64,000 nt of DNA from Leptospira ellinghausenii (GTDB lineage: Bacteria; Spirochaetota; Leptospiria; Leptospirales; Leptospiraceae): contig NZ_BFAZ01000010.1 of assembly GCF_003114815.1 (NCBI RefSeq), forward strand, positions 62,001-126,000, written 5' to 3'. This document shows positions 36,001 to 45,192 of the stretch, one piece after another. The notes beneath the pieces are model-generated. The model was not told where the DNA came from and did not search any database. It was given only the letters and a program-made list of their open reading frames with translations. The position numbers were made by a program, and so were the translations under genes. Within the stretch, counting starts at the first letter, position 1. Each line of letters starts with the position of its first letter.

Positions 36001-36534
36001 ATGTCCATTGTTAAATCTAAGATTCGAACCATTCCTGATTACCCAAAACCAGGGATTTTGTTTCGAGACATCACTTCCCTTCTCATCGACCCAGAGGGTT
36101 TCCAACTGACCATTGGGATGTTTGTAGAACGATACCAAAATGCAAAATTAAATAAAATTGCAGCGATTGATGCAAGAGGATTTATTCCAGGTGCAGCACT
36201 CGCTTTCCAACTAGGGGTTGGGTTTGTTCCGATTCGAAAAAAAGGAAAACTCCCTGGGAATACCATTTCCGAATCCTATGCTCTAGAATATGGTGTTGAC
36301 CATGTGGAAATCCATACTGATGCCATTGTACCGGGAGACAAAGTTCTCATCATGGACGATTTAATCGCGACTGGTGGTACCTTGGAAGCATCCATAAAAC
36401 TTATCCAAAATTTAAAAGGGCAAGTGCATGAATGTTCCACCATCATCAACTTACCTGATTTAGGTGGCGCAAAAAGGATCAAAGATACATACGGTATCGA
36501 TGTTTATTCTATTTGTGAGTTTGAAGGACACTAA
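36001..36534 (+). CDS. apt: Adenine phosphoribosyltransferase
   Basis: 177 residues. The start [21 protein letters not shown] aligns with the Apt N-terminus, and the PRPP-binding motif [13 protein letters not shown] (about 116-128) is intact; [20 protein letters not shown] and [10 protein letters not shown] are also family blocks. It converts adenine and PRPP to AMP. It lies 37 bp after the htpX terminator. A TTGACA lies 20 bp upstream of the start but a matched -10 would overlap the ATG. Confidence 0.94.
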   Translation: MSIVKSKIRTIPDYPKPGILFRDITSLLIDPEGFQLTIGMFVERYQNAKLNKIAAIDARGFIPGAALAFQLGVGFVPIRKKGKLPGNTISESYALEYGVDHVEIHTDAIVPGDKVLIMDDLIATGGTLEASIKLIQNLKGQVHECSTIINLPDLGGAKRIKDTYGIDVYSICEFEGH

Positions 36535-36567
36535 ACCTAGTTTTTTATTCATAACAAAAAGTTTCGA

Positions 36568-37698
36568 CTAAACGTTTGTTTTCCAATCGGAACTTTTTGT
36601 TTTATCCACTCTGATATTCACTTCATTACCTAAAAAATTCCATCTTACTAAAAATAGTTTTTTAAGTATATGAATTCCACGCCCACCCGTTACCAATTTT
36701 CGATCAGATTCAATTGGACTCGGGATTGACCTTGGGTTAAATCCTTTTCCACTATCTATCACGTAGACATCAATGTACTTTGTAGACTCAAACACATGAA
36801 CTGTAATGATATCCTCTTCTCTTTTCCCGCCGTGTTCAAGAGCATTGTCCAAAGTTTCATCTACTAAAATTTGGAACCAAAAACTATCCATAGTTTTGCG
36901 CCAGTTTTGTTTCTCATATAAATTCCAAAGTTTTTCTTTCACTAACCTTAAATTGGACCTATTTGCAGGGATTTGTTCCTCAAAGATTTGTTTTGATCTT
37001 TCAAATAAAAAGGAAAAAGGATGAGTTAGGTAATCCTTCGTAAAGGAATAATGGAATAAAAATACGGTAAAACAGAATAAAAACAATAAATTCAAAAATA
37101 AGAAAAAATGCAGAAAATAGGAAGTAGAGATTGGGATGAGTAATGGGAAATTACAAATGATTAAGAATGTAAAACAAGTACAAAATGCTGCATAATAAAT
37201 ATATTCCATGAAAGTTTGAATCGCTGGGAAATTAAAACGCAGTTTTGCAATGACCAAGTAAGAAAACACAATGAATGTCACTATATAATAAGCGTTATAG
37301 TAATATTTCAATAAAATTAAACTAGCCTCTGGATATACATCGTTGAGTATTCCCAAATCAACCAACAGTAACATGATCCCCATACCAAAGACAAAAGAAG
37401 AAATGATGAGAAGTTTTGGGAAGTTACGGAAAAAAGTAGGAAAATGTAATCCAAAGAAAATCAGAACAAATGATAAAAACACAAGAAAAGTCGAAATGAC
37501 ATGAGGGTGGTTTAGGATTTGGTTTTTTAAAAACAAAGAATCAAGTAAGATTGTCAAATTACCAACACAGAAAAATCCAGCAAGGATTGAAAAACTTGTT
37601 TTCATTCCCGTGCGAGGGTTCTTTCTAAAGGAAACGATGCCCGTGATCAGTGAAAAGAAGGCTACCGATCCGAATAAAATGGATTCAAAAAAACTCAT
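36568..37698 (-). CDS. 7TM membrane sensor with RsbW-type HATPase domain
   Basis: 376 residues. Seven or so membrane helices (~1-225), a linker of ~35 residues, then a HATPase domain of the anti-sigma-kinase type with N-box DETLDNALEHG, G1 DSGKGF, and GGRGIHILKK. No HisKA/DHp domain or conserved phospho-histidine precedes the ATPase domain, so it is probably a serine kinase of the RsbW/SpoIIAB kind or an ATP-binding regulator rather than a true histidine kinase. Its partner may be a STAS protein; none is adjacent. Its ATG at 37698 shares a CATG with the ATG of the divergent HtrA gene. Confidence 0.8.
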   Translation of the reverse strand: MSFFESILFGSVAFFSLITGIVSFRKNPRTGMKTSFSILAGFFCVGNLTILLDSLFLKNQILNHPHVISTFLVFLSFVLIFFGLHFPTFFRNFPKLLIISSFVFGMGIMLLLVDLGILNDVYPEASLILLKYYYNAYYIVTFIVFSYLVIAKLRFNFPAIQTFMEYIYYAAFCTCFTFLIICNFPLLIPISTSYFLHFFLFLNLLFLFCFTVFLFHYSFTKDYLTHPFSFLFERSKQIFEEQIPANRSNLRLVKEKLWNLYEKQNWRKTMDSFWFQILVDETLDNALEHGGKREEDIITVHVFESTKYIDVYVIDSGKGFNPRSIPSPIESDRKLVTGGRGIHILKKLFLVRWNFLGNEVNIRVDKTKSSDWKTNV

Positions 37699-39184
37699 GC
37701 AGAATCAGAAAAAAATTTTAACTTCCCCACTTCCCTTTGCGAGTACTATTTTATTTTTTCTCACTTTATTCTCTTTCAGTATAGGTGCCGAATCCAACAG
37801 CCAATCCATTGACGAATTGAGGAAATCTGTAGTCCAAATCCGCGTATTTTCACAAGCAAAAGATCCATATTCACCTTGGATGTCTTCTGGCATTTCTGCA
37901 TCCACAGGTTCTGGATTTATCATATCAAAGAACAGGATTCTTACCAATGCTCATGTTGTTTCAAATGCAAAATTCATTGAAACCCAGAGAAACAACCAAA
38001 CAGAATGGTATGAGGTAAAGGTTCTTTATATTGCACATGATTGTGATTTGGCAATCTTAGAAGTGCCAGATCAAAACTTTTACTCAGATAGTATAGAATT
38101 AGAGTTAGGTGGTCTCCCTGAACTCGCAAGCCCTGTGGATATAATTGGATATCCTATTGGAGGCAGCAAAATTTCTGTCAGCAGAGGGATCGTTTCTCGT
38201 ATTGAACAGTCTAGTTATGCACATTCTCAAATTGATAGCCATTTAGTCGTGCAAGTTGATGCAGCAATCAATCCTGGGAATTCAGGTGGGCCTGCATTTC
38301 AAAATGGGAAAGTAGTAGGTGTTGCTTTCCAAGCATCAACCAAAGGTGAAAATATCGGTTATATCATTCCTACAAATGTCATCCAACATTTTCTAAAGGA
38401 CATAGAAGATGGAGAATACGACGGTTATGTGGAACTTGGAATCCAAACACAAAATTCATTCTCCGAATCACATCGAAACTTTTACGAAATTCCAAGTGGA
38501 GAAGAAGGTGTATTTGTCACCCGAGTGTATAAACAAGGTTCTGCAGATGGATACCTTCAACCTGGAGATTATTTAACAGCAATTGATGGTCGCAAAATCG
38601 GAAGGAATGGAAATTTAAAAGAAACAAACTCAATCGATTTTTTAGAAGTCATTGATAACAAATTTGCTGGAGAAGAAATCCAGTTTGATCTCATTCGAAA
38701 GAAGAAAAAAATACGAGTGAGTTTTCCTGCTAAAAAAATGCCACAGATGGAAAACCAAAGGTCAAGGTATGGAGCAGATTATCCTTATTTGCTTTTGGGA
38801 GGTCTTGTATTCCAATCTGTCAATAGAGATCTATTGGAATCTTGGAGTAAAATTGGACAAACACAAGGAGGTAGTTTACTTGTGTATCGATTTTATGAAG
38901 GTTCGAATTTATTAGATGGTGAGACTGAAGATATTGTATTATATCGTAAATTACCCCACCCCACAAACTCACATTCCGACTTTTATCTCAATATGGTTGT
39001 CGAATCATTTAACGGTACGAAGGTGCGAAATCTCAATCATTTTAAGAGCCTAATCCAAACTTCAAAAGATAAAACCTACAAAATATACTTTTATGGAATC
39101 CAAGTTCCGATGATTTTAGACCGAGATGAATCCGAAAAAGCAGACGAACAAATCAAACGAACTAACCATATCAAAGGTAAATGA
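37697..39184 (+). CDS. HtrA-type trypsin-like serine protease with PDZ domain, active
   Basis: 495 residues from ATG 37697 (an upstream in-frame ATG at 37679 is possible). A signal peptide (~1-31), then the protease domain with His86 (NAHVV), Asp117 (DCDLAIL) and Ser196 (NPGNSGGPA), followed by a PDZ domain around 290-370 (GVFVTRVYKQGSADGYLQPGDYLTAIDG) and a further ~100-residue tail possibly forming a degenerate second PDZ. It acts on unfolded proteins in the periplasm. The next gene starts directly at the stop codon and is a paralogue lacking the triad, so the two proteins may form mixed oligomers. No ribosome site is obvious. Confidence 0.86.
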   Translation: MQNQKKILTSPLPFASTILFFLTLFSFSIGAESNSQSIDELRKSVVQIRVFSQAKDPYSPWMSSGISASTGSGFIISKNRILTNAHVVSNAKFIETQRNNQTEWYEVKVLYIAHDCDLAILEVPDQNFYSDSIELELGGLPELASPVDIIGYPIGGSKISVSRGIVSRIEQSSYAHSQIDSHLVVQVDAAINPGNSGGPAFQNGKVVGVAFQASTKGENIGYIIPTNVIQHFLKDIEDGEYDGYVELGIQTQNSFSESHRNFYEIPSGEEGVFVTRVYKQGSADGYLQPGDYLTAIDGRKIGRNGNLKETNSIDFLEVIDNKFAGEEIQFDLIRKKKKIRVSFPAKKMPQMENQRSRYGADYPYLLLGGLVFQSVNRDLLESWSKIGQTQGGSLLVYRFYEGSNLLDGETEDIVLYRKLPHPTNSHSDFYLNMVVESFNGTKVRNLNHFKSLIQTSKDKTYKIYFYGIQVPMILDRDESEKADEQIKRTNHIKGK

Positions 39185-40657
39185 ATGAAATTTTTATCAC
39201 CAATCCTCTCATTTTTGATTCTCTCAATTTGTTTTTCCGTCTCACTCAAAAGTAAACCAGTGCCAGTGGGGAACCAAGATCCTTCGATTTTACAAATCAA
39301 GGTCACTGTATTGTACCCTAATTATATCCAACCTTGGAGATTTAAAAATCCAGAAATCCGGCAGTCCACAGGAATTTATATCGGTGAAAATAGGATTCTT
39401 GTACCTGCACAAGCGATCTATTTTTATTCCAATATAGAAGTGAAAAAACCCGATACCCTGAAAGTTTATACAGCTGAAGTAGAACGTATAGATGCAGATT
39501 TAGGACTCGCCATACTTAAGTTAAATGATTCATCCTTTCAAAAAGATTTAAAAGCTGTTATCTTTCAAAGTGAAGTTTTTTTACCTGGTAATGGCACAGT
39601 GATGGAGAGTAAGGACCAAAGAAATTTAGAAGAGAAAAAACTTAGAATGATCAGAATGGATATCGATTCCTATGCGAGTGGTTATGCGGAATACCCATAC
39701 ATAGAAATCCAATCCGAAGAAAAATTAGATGGGATTGGCGAACTTGTTTTAGATGTTACTTCCCGTATCCCACAAGGTATTTTATACCAATTCAAAGAAA
39801 ATGGAATGGGTAAAATGATACCTTCTTTTTCGATCAAACACTTCATCGATGGCAAATCATTTCCGTTTAAAGGATTTCGATTCAAACCTTTAGTGGATAG
39901 TGCCTCTCGGAATGACTATGGTCTACGTAAAGACGATTTAGGTGTACTCGTTGCCGAAATTTACCCTGGATCATCTGCAGATGGAAATTTAAAACTAGAA
40001 GATGTGATATTAGAAGTATCAAATTATAAAATAGATCCAAAAGGTTACTTTGATCATCCAAAATTTGGGAAATTAAACATGTCCTATTTGTTTCATAATA
40101 CAAATGAATCGGATTCTGCTTTTGATAAAAAAATAAAAGTCAAAGTGTTTCGAAATAAAAAACCAATTACTATAGAATTAGAATCCAAACCATTAAACGA
40201 ATCTGCAATTCGAATCCCACATGGTAATACCAGATCTCAGATGCCAAAGTATTTAATGTTAGCTGGAATTATATTCCAAGAACTTTCAGAACATTATTTA
40301 ACAGAACATGGGAACCAATGGAGAAATCGAGTTAGCAAAGAATTATTATACTTAAATGATTTTTATCGAATCAAAAGAAATGCCAAAGAAGGGAAAGTGA
40401 TTTTTTTATCACAGGTTGTCCCTCTCTCAGGAAATAAAGCGTATCATATGTCCCATCAACTGGTACTCAAATCTGTAAACGGCCAGGAGATTTCATCATT
40501 AGAAGACTTACGTACCATAGTGAATCAAAATGAGTCACCTTATATAAGATTTACGATGAATGATGGTTCTGAACTGATTTTCAAAAAAGATGAAATCAGT
40601 TCATTGAATGAAGAAGCTAAAAAAAGTTTTCAAATTCCATCTGATTCCAATTTTTAA
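39185..40657 (+). CDS. Catalytically dead HtrA-like paralogue
   Basis: 490 residues, adjacent (zero spacing) to the active HtrA gene. It keeps the signal peptide and the protease-like fold, but at the aligned catalytic sites His is Gln76 (ILVPAQAIYF in place of ILTNAHVV), Asp is Gly107 (DADLGLAIL), and the NSGGP segment is replaced by LDGIGELVL. A PDZ-like part follows (LGVLVAEIYPGSSADGNLKLEDVILEV) and a C-terminal region similar to the tail of its partner. It may regulate, stabilise or recruit substrates for the active protease, or be a chaperone. Length and frame are intact, so it does not look like a decaying pseudogene. Confidence 0.78.
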   Translation: MKFLSPILSFLILSICFSVSLKSKPVPVGNQDPSILQIKVTVLYPNYIQPWRFKNPEIRQSTGIYIGENRILVPAQAIYFYSNIEVKKPDTLKVYTAEVERIDADLGLAILKLNDSSFQKDLKAVIFQSEVFLPGNGTVMESKDQRNLEEKKLRMIRMDIDSYASGYAEYPYIEIQSEEKLDGIGELVLDVTSRIPQGILYQFKENGMGKMIPSFSIKHFIDGKSFPFKGFRFKPLVDSASRNDYGLRKDDLGVLVAEIYPGSSADGNLKLEDVILEVSNYKIDPKGYFDHPKFGKLNMSYLFHNTNESDSAFDKKIKVKVFRNKKPITIELESKPLNESAIRIPHGNTRSQMPKYLMLAGIIFQELSEHYLTEHGNQWRNRVSKELLYLNDFYRIKRNAKEGKVIFLSQVVPLSGNKAYHMSHQLVLKSVNGQEISSLEDLRTIVNQNESPYIRFTMNDGSELIFKKDEISSLNEEAKKSFQIPSDSNF

Positions 40658-41868
40658 AATCCAACTTGGAAATTCATTTGTTTCGATATGAACAATACTT
40701 TTAATAGAAAAAAAACTAGAATTAGTAATGTTATCAAAATATATTCCTGTTTTCTAATTTGCCGATCCTCATTCATCAAAAGGAGTAAAATTGGTATCGA
40801 TAAGGTAAACATTCTTGATACGTTTTCATAAACAGACCAAAAATGGTAATACCCTGCCGTACCAACCATAAACATCACAAGAAGAAAGGAAATTCGAAAC
40901 TCCCAACCTTTTTGTATTTTACCCGTAAATGGGAGGAAAACTCCTAAAAAGAAGAGAATCACAAGTGGAAATCGAGATAACAATCGGGCTAATTCTTTAA
41001 TACTTCCACCGGATGCCAATTGCCTCCAAATCGATTCTGAATAAGAAATTAATCCTTCGAATGGCAATATAAAATCCGTAAGGCGGCCAGGTCTCCAATT
41101 TGGAAACTTATACGATAAATAGAGATGCCAACAAACAGGAATGACAAGAACTGATCCTACAACGATAACTCGTTTCCAATCCATTCGCACTAAAGAAAGT
41201 AACCCAAGTGGGAATAGAAGGAATAAAGCAGGTTCTTTGGTTAATATTGCTAAACTCGACAAAAGTACAAATTGAATCCATTTTTCATTCACATAAAAAT
41301 AATAGGCAATGATGAGTATGGAAACCATTACGGAATCACTCACAAGTACGTAATAACTACCAAGTGCAAATGGACTCAGTAAATACAAAACCGCATATGG
41401 TTTTGTTTCTTCATTTAATAGTTTTCTAAGGAAAAAATAAGAAACTATGATAAGAGAAATATTCCAAAAATACATCCCAAAAATAGCAAAACTTTTACCA
41501 AAAATACCAAAGATGGCGATTAACAAAGGATAACCGATGCGAGGGGCACGGTAAGATTCATCAAATCCTTTTGGCCAATCTAAATTCAAATTTGCAAGTG
41601 GCCTGGAAAAATAGTAAAAAATCTGACCATCATAACCTGCACCCAAATCGCCGGTTTCCCCTTTGAATAAAATGGCATTTTCTGGAGTTTCCGAATCATT
41701 TTGTAAGGCAAATTCATGACCAAAATTAACCATCGAACTTGGATTCCATTGGTATTTTTTCCAATAGGAAAGAGTTGATATCCCCCATAAAATTATAAAT
41801 AAACCAATGGTTAACCACTGTTTTGTGTTCAAGTAATCAAAAATAGGATTAAGTTTTTTCAAAACCAT
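40654..41868 (-). CDS. GT-C-like multi-pass membrane protein (probable sugar transferase)
   Basis: 404 residues, about 10-11 membrane helices. After the first helix an extracytoplasmic loop holds GYDGQIFYYFSRPLANLNLDWP and APRIGYPLL, a pattern seen in GT-C family and related uncharacterised membrane glycosyltransferases that use lipid-linked sugars. The gene is the last of the minus-strand glycan operon and is 21 bp downstream of the SGNH gene. Substrate unknown. It ends four bases inside the convergent pseudoprotease gene. Confidence 0.68.
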   Translation of the reverse strand: MVLKKLNPIFDYLNTKQWLTIGLFIILWGISTLSYWKKYQWNPSSMVNFGHEFALQNDSETPENAILFKGETGDLGAGYDGQIFYYFSRPLANLNLDWPKGFDESYRAPRIGYPLLIAIFGIFGKSFAIFGMYFWNISLIIVSYFFLRKLLNEETKPYAVLYLLSPFALGSYYVLVSDSVMVSILIIAYYFYVNEKWIQFVLLSSLAILTKEPALFLLFPLGLLSLVRMDWKRVIVVGSVLVIPVCWHLYLSYKFPNWRPGRLTDFILPFEGLISYSESIWRQLASGGSIKELARLLSRFPLVILFFLGVFLPFTGKIQKGWEFRISFLLVMFMVGTAGYYHFWSVYENVSRMFTLSIPILLLLMNEDRQIRKQEYILITLLILVFFLLKVLFISKQMNFQVGF

Positions 41869-41889
41869 TTGGATTCTCCTGGGGAAAGG

Positions 41890-43455
41890 TTAATTCTCTT
41901 TACTGATGATTGGGTCAACGGAAGATTCAAAAATTGAATTATAAAATTTTGCACCCTCATAAGTTAGATGGTGGGGGTCAAAAAAATAACGAACATCAGA
42001 AATCGCTTCTGTATGATCAATGACTGTTTGTCCACGTTTTGTTAGCTGGTCCTTTAAGTGAGAGATCCACTCTTTTCTCCATTTTGAATTTTTATAAAAA
42101 GCAAATTCAATTGGATTTTCAGGAGATAAGACGATAACAAATGGAATCTGATTTTGATAAAAAAATTCGGAAATTTCTAAGATCCGATTGTATTCAGACC
42201 AAGGTTTGAATTCGACAGAGTTTACATTTTTTTTTGCTTCACGGACAACATGTAATCTCCACAATTCTTTTCGGTTTCCAGCATCCTTAATCATTCGTTC
42301 AAAATATTCCTTTTGGAACTCGTCCACTGACATTTGAACAAATCGAGTATCATCCCAATAACTTGCCCTTGAATAAGAACGATTTTCAGTTTGGATACCA
42401 TGACAAAAAAAATGTGCTAACCGAATCCCAACTTCTTCATCCCTGCCATAACGAATTAGGTTGACTTCTTTTGCAGTTGGGAGTTGTGAAAGAATTTGAA
42501 TCTTTACGATACTCCAAGGTAAATTGGAAGGATTTAATTCTTTCCAATGGATGTCTAACCATCCTGATTTTTGAATGTTAATGATTTGTGTATGAATTGG
42601 TGAATTATTAACAAATGTATTCTCATTATCAAAAAAAAGAAATTGGAGTTTTGTATTTTTATTTTGAACAAAAATAGATTCAGTGTCTTTTTGTACCTTA
42701 CACTCTATCGTTGCAGTTTTTTTTGTCCAACCTTTTGACCAAATTCCTTCTTTTGGAAGGACTCCTTGGTATAAATGGTATTTCCTACCACTTCGAAAAT
42801 GATTATCAATAAAAACTACAATCGGATCCCAGAAGAAAATTCGGTAACGACTTACGTAAAATAATGCTTTTGTTGCTAGTTTCGAAAATGATTTACGATC
42901 TATCTCATTCCAATAATCTTTTAGATATGCTGTAGGGTAAATGGTTTTTGTTGGATAACGAGACGAAAACTCTTTGATCCATGTTTTTTCATCGAATGAA
43001 AAGGACTCTCCATTCTTTGCCATATACTCCCATTGTAAATCTGCAAAATTATGTAGGTATACCACCAAACTAGGATTTGTTGAAAGTAAGTTTTCTTTGT
43101 AGTAATAAAGATCCGTTGGAGCCATTGCTACATGCGAAAAAAAGGAATACTTTGTAATTCGTTTTTCTTTTTTATTCAGTTCGTCAGGTAATACCGAATA
43201 CAGGGCTACGGAACTACCTGTTACGATGGTTCTATGTTTGTCTTTGGATGATTGTAATTCTTTTGTTTTGTAAATAAAGTTGTACCAAGGAGAGGAATCC
43301 CACTCAGTTTCATTCGGAAATAGGAAAAACAAATCAAAAAAGAATATGCGGTCAAAAAGAAATATTGCACATAACAGCGCAATGGTGGATAAAAATACCT
43401 TCCATTTCATTCCGAGTGAGTTTTGATTTAAGGGTACTCGGGAGTTAGTTTCCAT
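41890..43455 (-). CDS. Membrane-anchored SGNH-like hydrolase or acyltransferase
   Basis: 521 residues. A single N-terminal membrane helix (~18-40) anchors a large extracytoplasmic domain. Near its start is TGSSVALYS, where Ser would be the SGNH nucleophile, and near its end is DPHHLTYEGAKFYN, the Asp-x-x-His motif of this family. This is the layout of DltD- or AlgJ-type proteins that modify polysaccharide with acyl groups, also seen in the leptospiral DUF1574 group. An ATG at 43410 avoids overlap with the preceding gene. Being inside the glycan operon, it may O-acylate the exported glycan. Tentative. Confidence 0.65.
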   Translation of the reverse strand: METNSRVPLNQNSLGMKWKVFLSTIALLCAIFLFDRIFFFDLFFLFPNETEWDSSPWYNFIYKTKELQSSKDKHRTIVTGSSVALYSVLPDELNKKEKRITKYSFFSHVAMAPTDLYYYKENLLSTNPSLVVYLHNFADLQWEYMAKNGESFSFDEKTWIKEFSSRYPTKTIYPTAYLKDYWNEIDRKSFSKLATKALFYVSRYRIFFWDPIVVFIDNHFRSGRKYHLYQGVLPKEGIWSKGWTKKTATIECKVQKDTESIFVQNKNTKLQFLFFDNENTFVNNSPIHTQIINIQKSGWLDIHWKELNPSNLPWSIVKIQILSQLPTAKEVNLIRYGRDEEVGIRLAHFFCHGIQTENRSYSRASYWDDTRFVQMSVDEFQKEYFERMIKDAGNRKELWRLHVVREAKKNVNSVEFKPWSEYNRILEISEFFYQNQIPFVIVLSPENPIEFAFYKNSKWRKEWISHLKDQLTKRGQTVIDHTEAISDVRYFFDPHHLTYEGAKFYNSIFESSVDPIISKEN

Positions 43456-44150
43456 TTTCTTAATAAAAGTTTTTTTGCAAATTGGATCGCAAGTTTTAGT
43501 ACCTTACGGTTAAAACTACTGTTCGAAAAAACATATTTGATTGGGAGTTCTTTTATACTTCCGTTATTTTTGGAAACGATCGATAAAGCTTCCATATGAA
43601 AATCAAATGCAACCGACTCTAATGGATATGATGCAATTTTTTCAAACATCTGCTTTGAATATCGTCTATACCCACTTGTGCAATCACGAAGATTGTTCCC
43701 GAATAAATTTAGAACTCCATTTGATAAACAATAATTCATTACTTTAGCTGCTAACCATGAAATGAATTTTCGATACAGAGGTACATTGACTGTCGAAGTC
43801 CGGGATCCAATCACCAAATCACAATTTGGGAATTGGATAAAGTCTTTTAAATAGGCAGCATCATGTGATAAACCAGCATCCATTGTAACGACCCAATCAT
43901 ATTTTTTTTCGACAGCATACTTCATACCATCCTGAATCCCTTGGGGTATATGAGTATTTTTTTCATGTCGAATTACATTGAGTCGTGTTCCAAATTCTTT
44001 TTGGAGTTTCTTTAAAATAGCCGGAGTTTCATCTTTACTAGCATCATCAGTGACAGATACATCAGCATAAACGATGGCACCGCGAACCACCTCTTCGATA
44101 GTCGCGGCTTCATTATAAGCAGGAATAATCACTAATGTTTTGTTAGTCAT
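43428..44150 (-). CDS. Family 2 glycosyltransferase, dolichol-phosphate-mannose-synthase-like
   Basis: 240 residues from the ATG at 44150, which sits one base after the epimerase stop. Motifs: VIIPAYNEAATIEEVV, SVTDDASKDETPAIL, VVTMDAGLSHDAAYL (acidic metal site region) and VIGSRTSTVNVPLYRKF, as in DPM1/ArnC-type enzymes. It should transfer a sugar from a nucleotide donor to a polyprenyl phosphate. No C-terminal membrane domain is present. The next gene begins just before its end, so translation is coupled. Confidence 0.82.
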   Translation of the reverse strand: MTNKTLVIIPAYNEAATIEEVVRGAIVYADVSVTDDASKDETPAILKKLQKEFGTRLNVIRHEKNTHIPQGIQDGMKYAVEKKYDWVVTMDAGLSHDAAYLKDFIQFPNCDLVIGSRTSTVNVPLYRKFISWLAAKVMNYCLSNGVLNLFGNNLRDCTSGYRRYSKQMFEKIASYPLESVAFDFHMEALSIVSKNNGSIKELPIKYVFSNSSFNRKVLKLAIQFAKKLLLRKWKLTPEYP

Positions 44151-44151
44151 T

Positions 44152-45192
44152 TTATTTGCCAGCGATGTTGAATACGTCTTTGTTTGCTTCAATCCACTTC
44201 AAAAGACGAGTGACCCCTTCTTTCGGCAGAATTTTAGGATTGAATCCAAACTTTTTTGCTTCTGAAATATCACAAATGAAATAACGCATATCACCAGGTC
44301 GTTCCACTTCAAAAAGGATTTCCTGTTTTTTCCCAAGAATTTCTCCTATTAAGGTAATACATTCTAATAAGGAAATTTTATGTGGGCTTGCTCCCCCGAT
44401 ATTGTATACACCAGGGATTGGATTTTTGAAAAATTCAAGATACGACTTTGCACCGTCTTCAGCATGTAAGATGTCTCGTGTTTGTTTACCAGTTCCAAAA
44501 ATTCTGAGTGGTAATCCAAATACGGAACGAATTGCAAAGTTAGCAACCCAACCATGATCCTCGCCACCAAACTGACGTTCACCGTAAATTCCAGTGAAAC
44601 GAAAACTTGCGGCTTTTACTCCATACATATCAGTATATGAGCGAACATAATGTTCTGCACTCATCTTTGATGCATGGAGAGGAGATATTTGACCAACCAT
44701 CGTTGGGTGAGTAACTGGGATTTCAACTGGTTCACGAACGTAAGAGGTTTTATCTTCTTTTAAACTATCGTTAATTGAATTTCCGTAAACATGAATAGAA
44801 GAAGTGTTTACTACAGGAATTTTATGTTTCCGCGCCGCTTCCATCACATTAAAAGTTCCGATAACGTTTGTGGAAAAATCAAGCTCAGGGTCTTCCCAGG
44901 AGATTGTCATTGCTGGTTGTGCTGCAGTGTGAATGATATAATCACAATCGGCACTTCGATCCATCAAATGTTCTAGATTACGGATATCACCTTTCACCAT
45001 TGTGACACCAAGTGATTTGAGATAGTTCCAATTATAATCTCTTGTCGCATCTGATCCGTAACCAGTTCTTTTTAATTCATATTTTGTCATGTTATCAAAA
45101 CTGACAACATCCCAACCTTCTTTACGAAATAATTCACAAACATGCGAACCTAAAAATCCGCATCCACCTGTAACCAATACTTTATTCGCCAT
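44152..45192 (-). CDS. NAD-dependent nucleotide-sugar epimerase/dehydratase
   Basis: 346 residues, extended short-chain-dehydrogenase fold with the NAD motif VTGGCGFLGSHV. It resembles the CDP-paratose/tyvelose epimerase group (RFTGIYGERQFGGEDHGWVANF). The catalytic YxxxK is changed: the site reads SPLHASKMSAEHYV, so Lys remains but Tyr is Leu. Ser is at its usual upstream position (VVNTSSIHVYG). I cannot tell whether an alternative acid/base, for example the neighbouring His, serves. The gene stop and the GT2 start overlap in the operon, supporting a surface-sugar role. Confidence 0.82.
   Translation of the reverse strand: MANKVLVTGGCGFLGSHVCELFRKEGWDVVSFDNMTKYELKRTGYGSDATRDYNWNYLKSLGVTMVKGDIRNLEHLMDRSADCDYIIHTAAQPAMTISWEDPELDFSTNVIGTFNVMEAARKHKIPVVNTSSIHVYGNSINDSLKEDKTSYVREPVEIPVTHPTMVGQISPLHASKMSAEHYVRSYTDMYGVKAASFRFTGIYGERQFGGEDHGWVANFAIRSVFGLPLRIFGTGKQTRDILHAEDGAKSYLEFFKNPIPGVYNIGGASPHKISLLECITLIGEILGKKQEILFEVERPGDMRYFICDISEAKKFGFNPKILPKEGVTRLLKWIEANKDVFNIAGK

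Noticed and set aside
35976..36003. TTGACA followed 16 bp later by TATATG as promoter of apt
   Set aside because: The -10 would overlap the start codon and transcription would begin inside the gene, so the match is probably chance or the real promoter is different.
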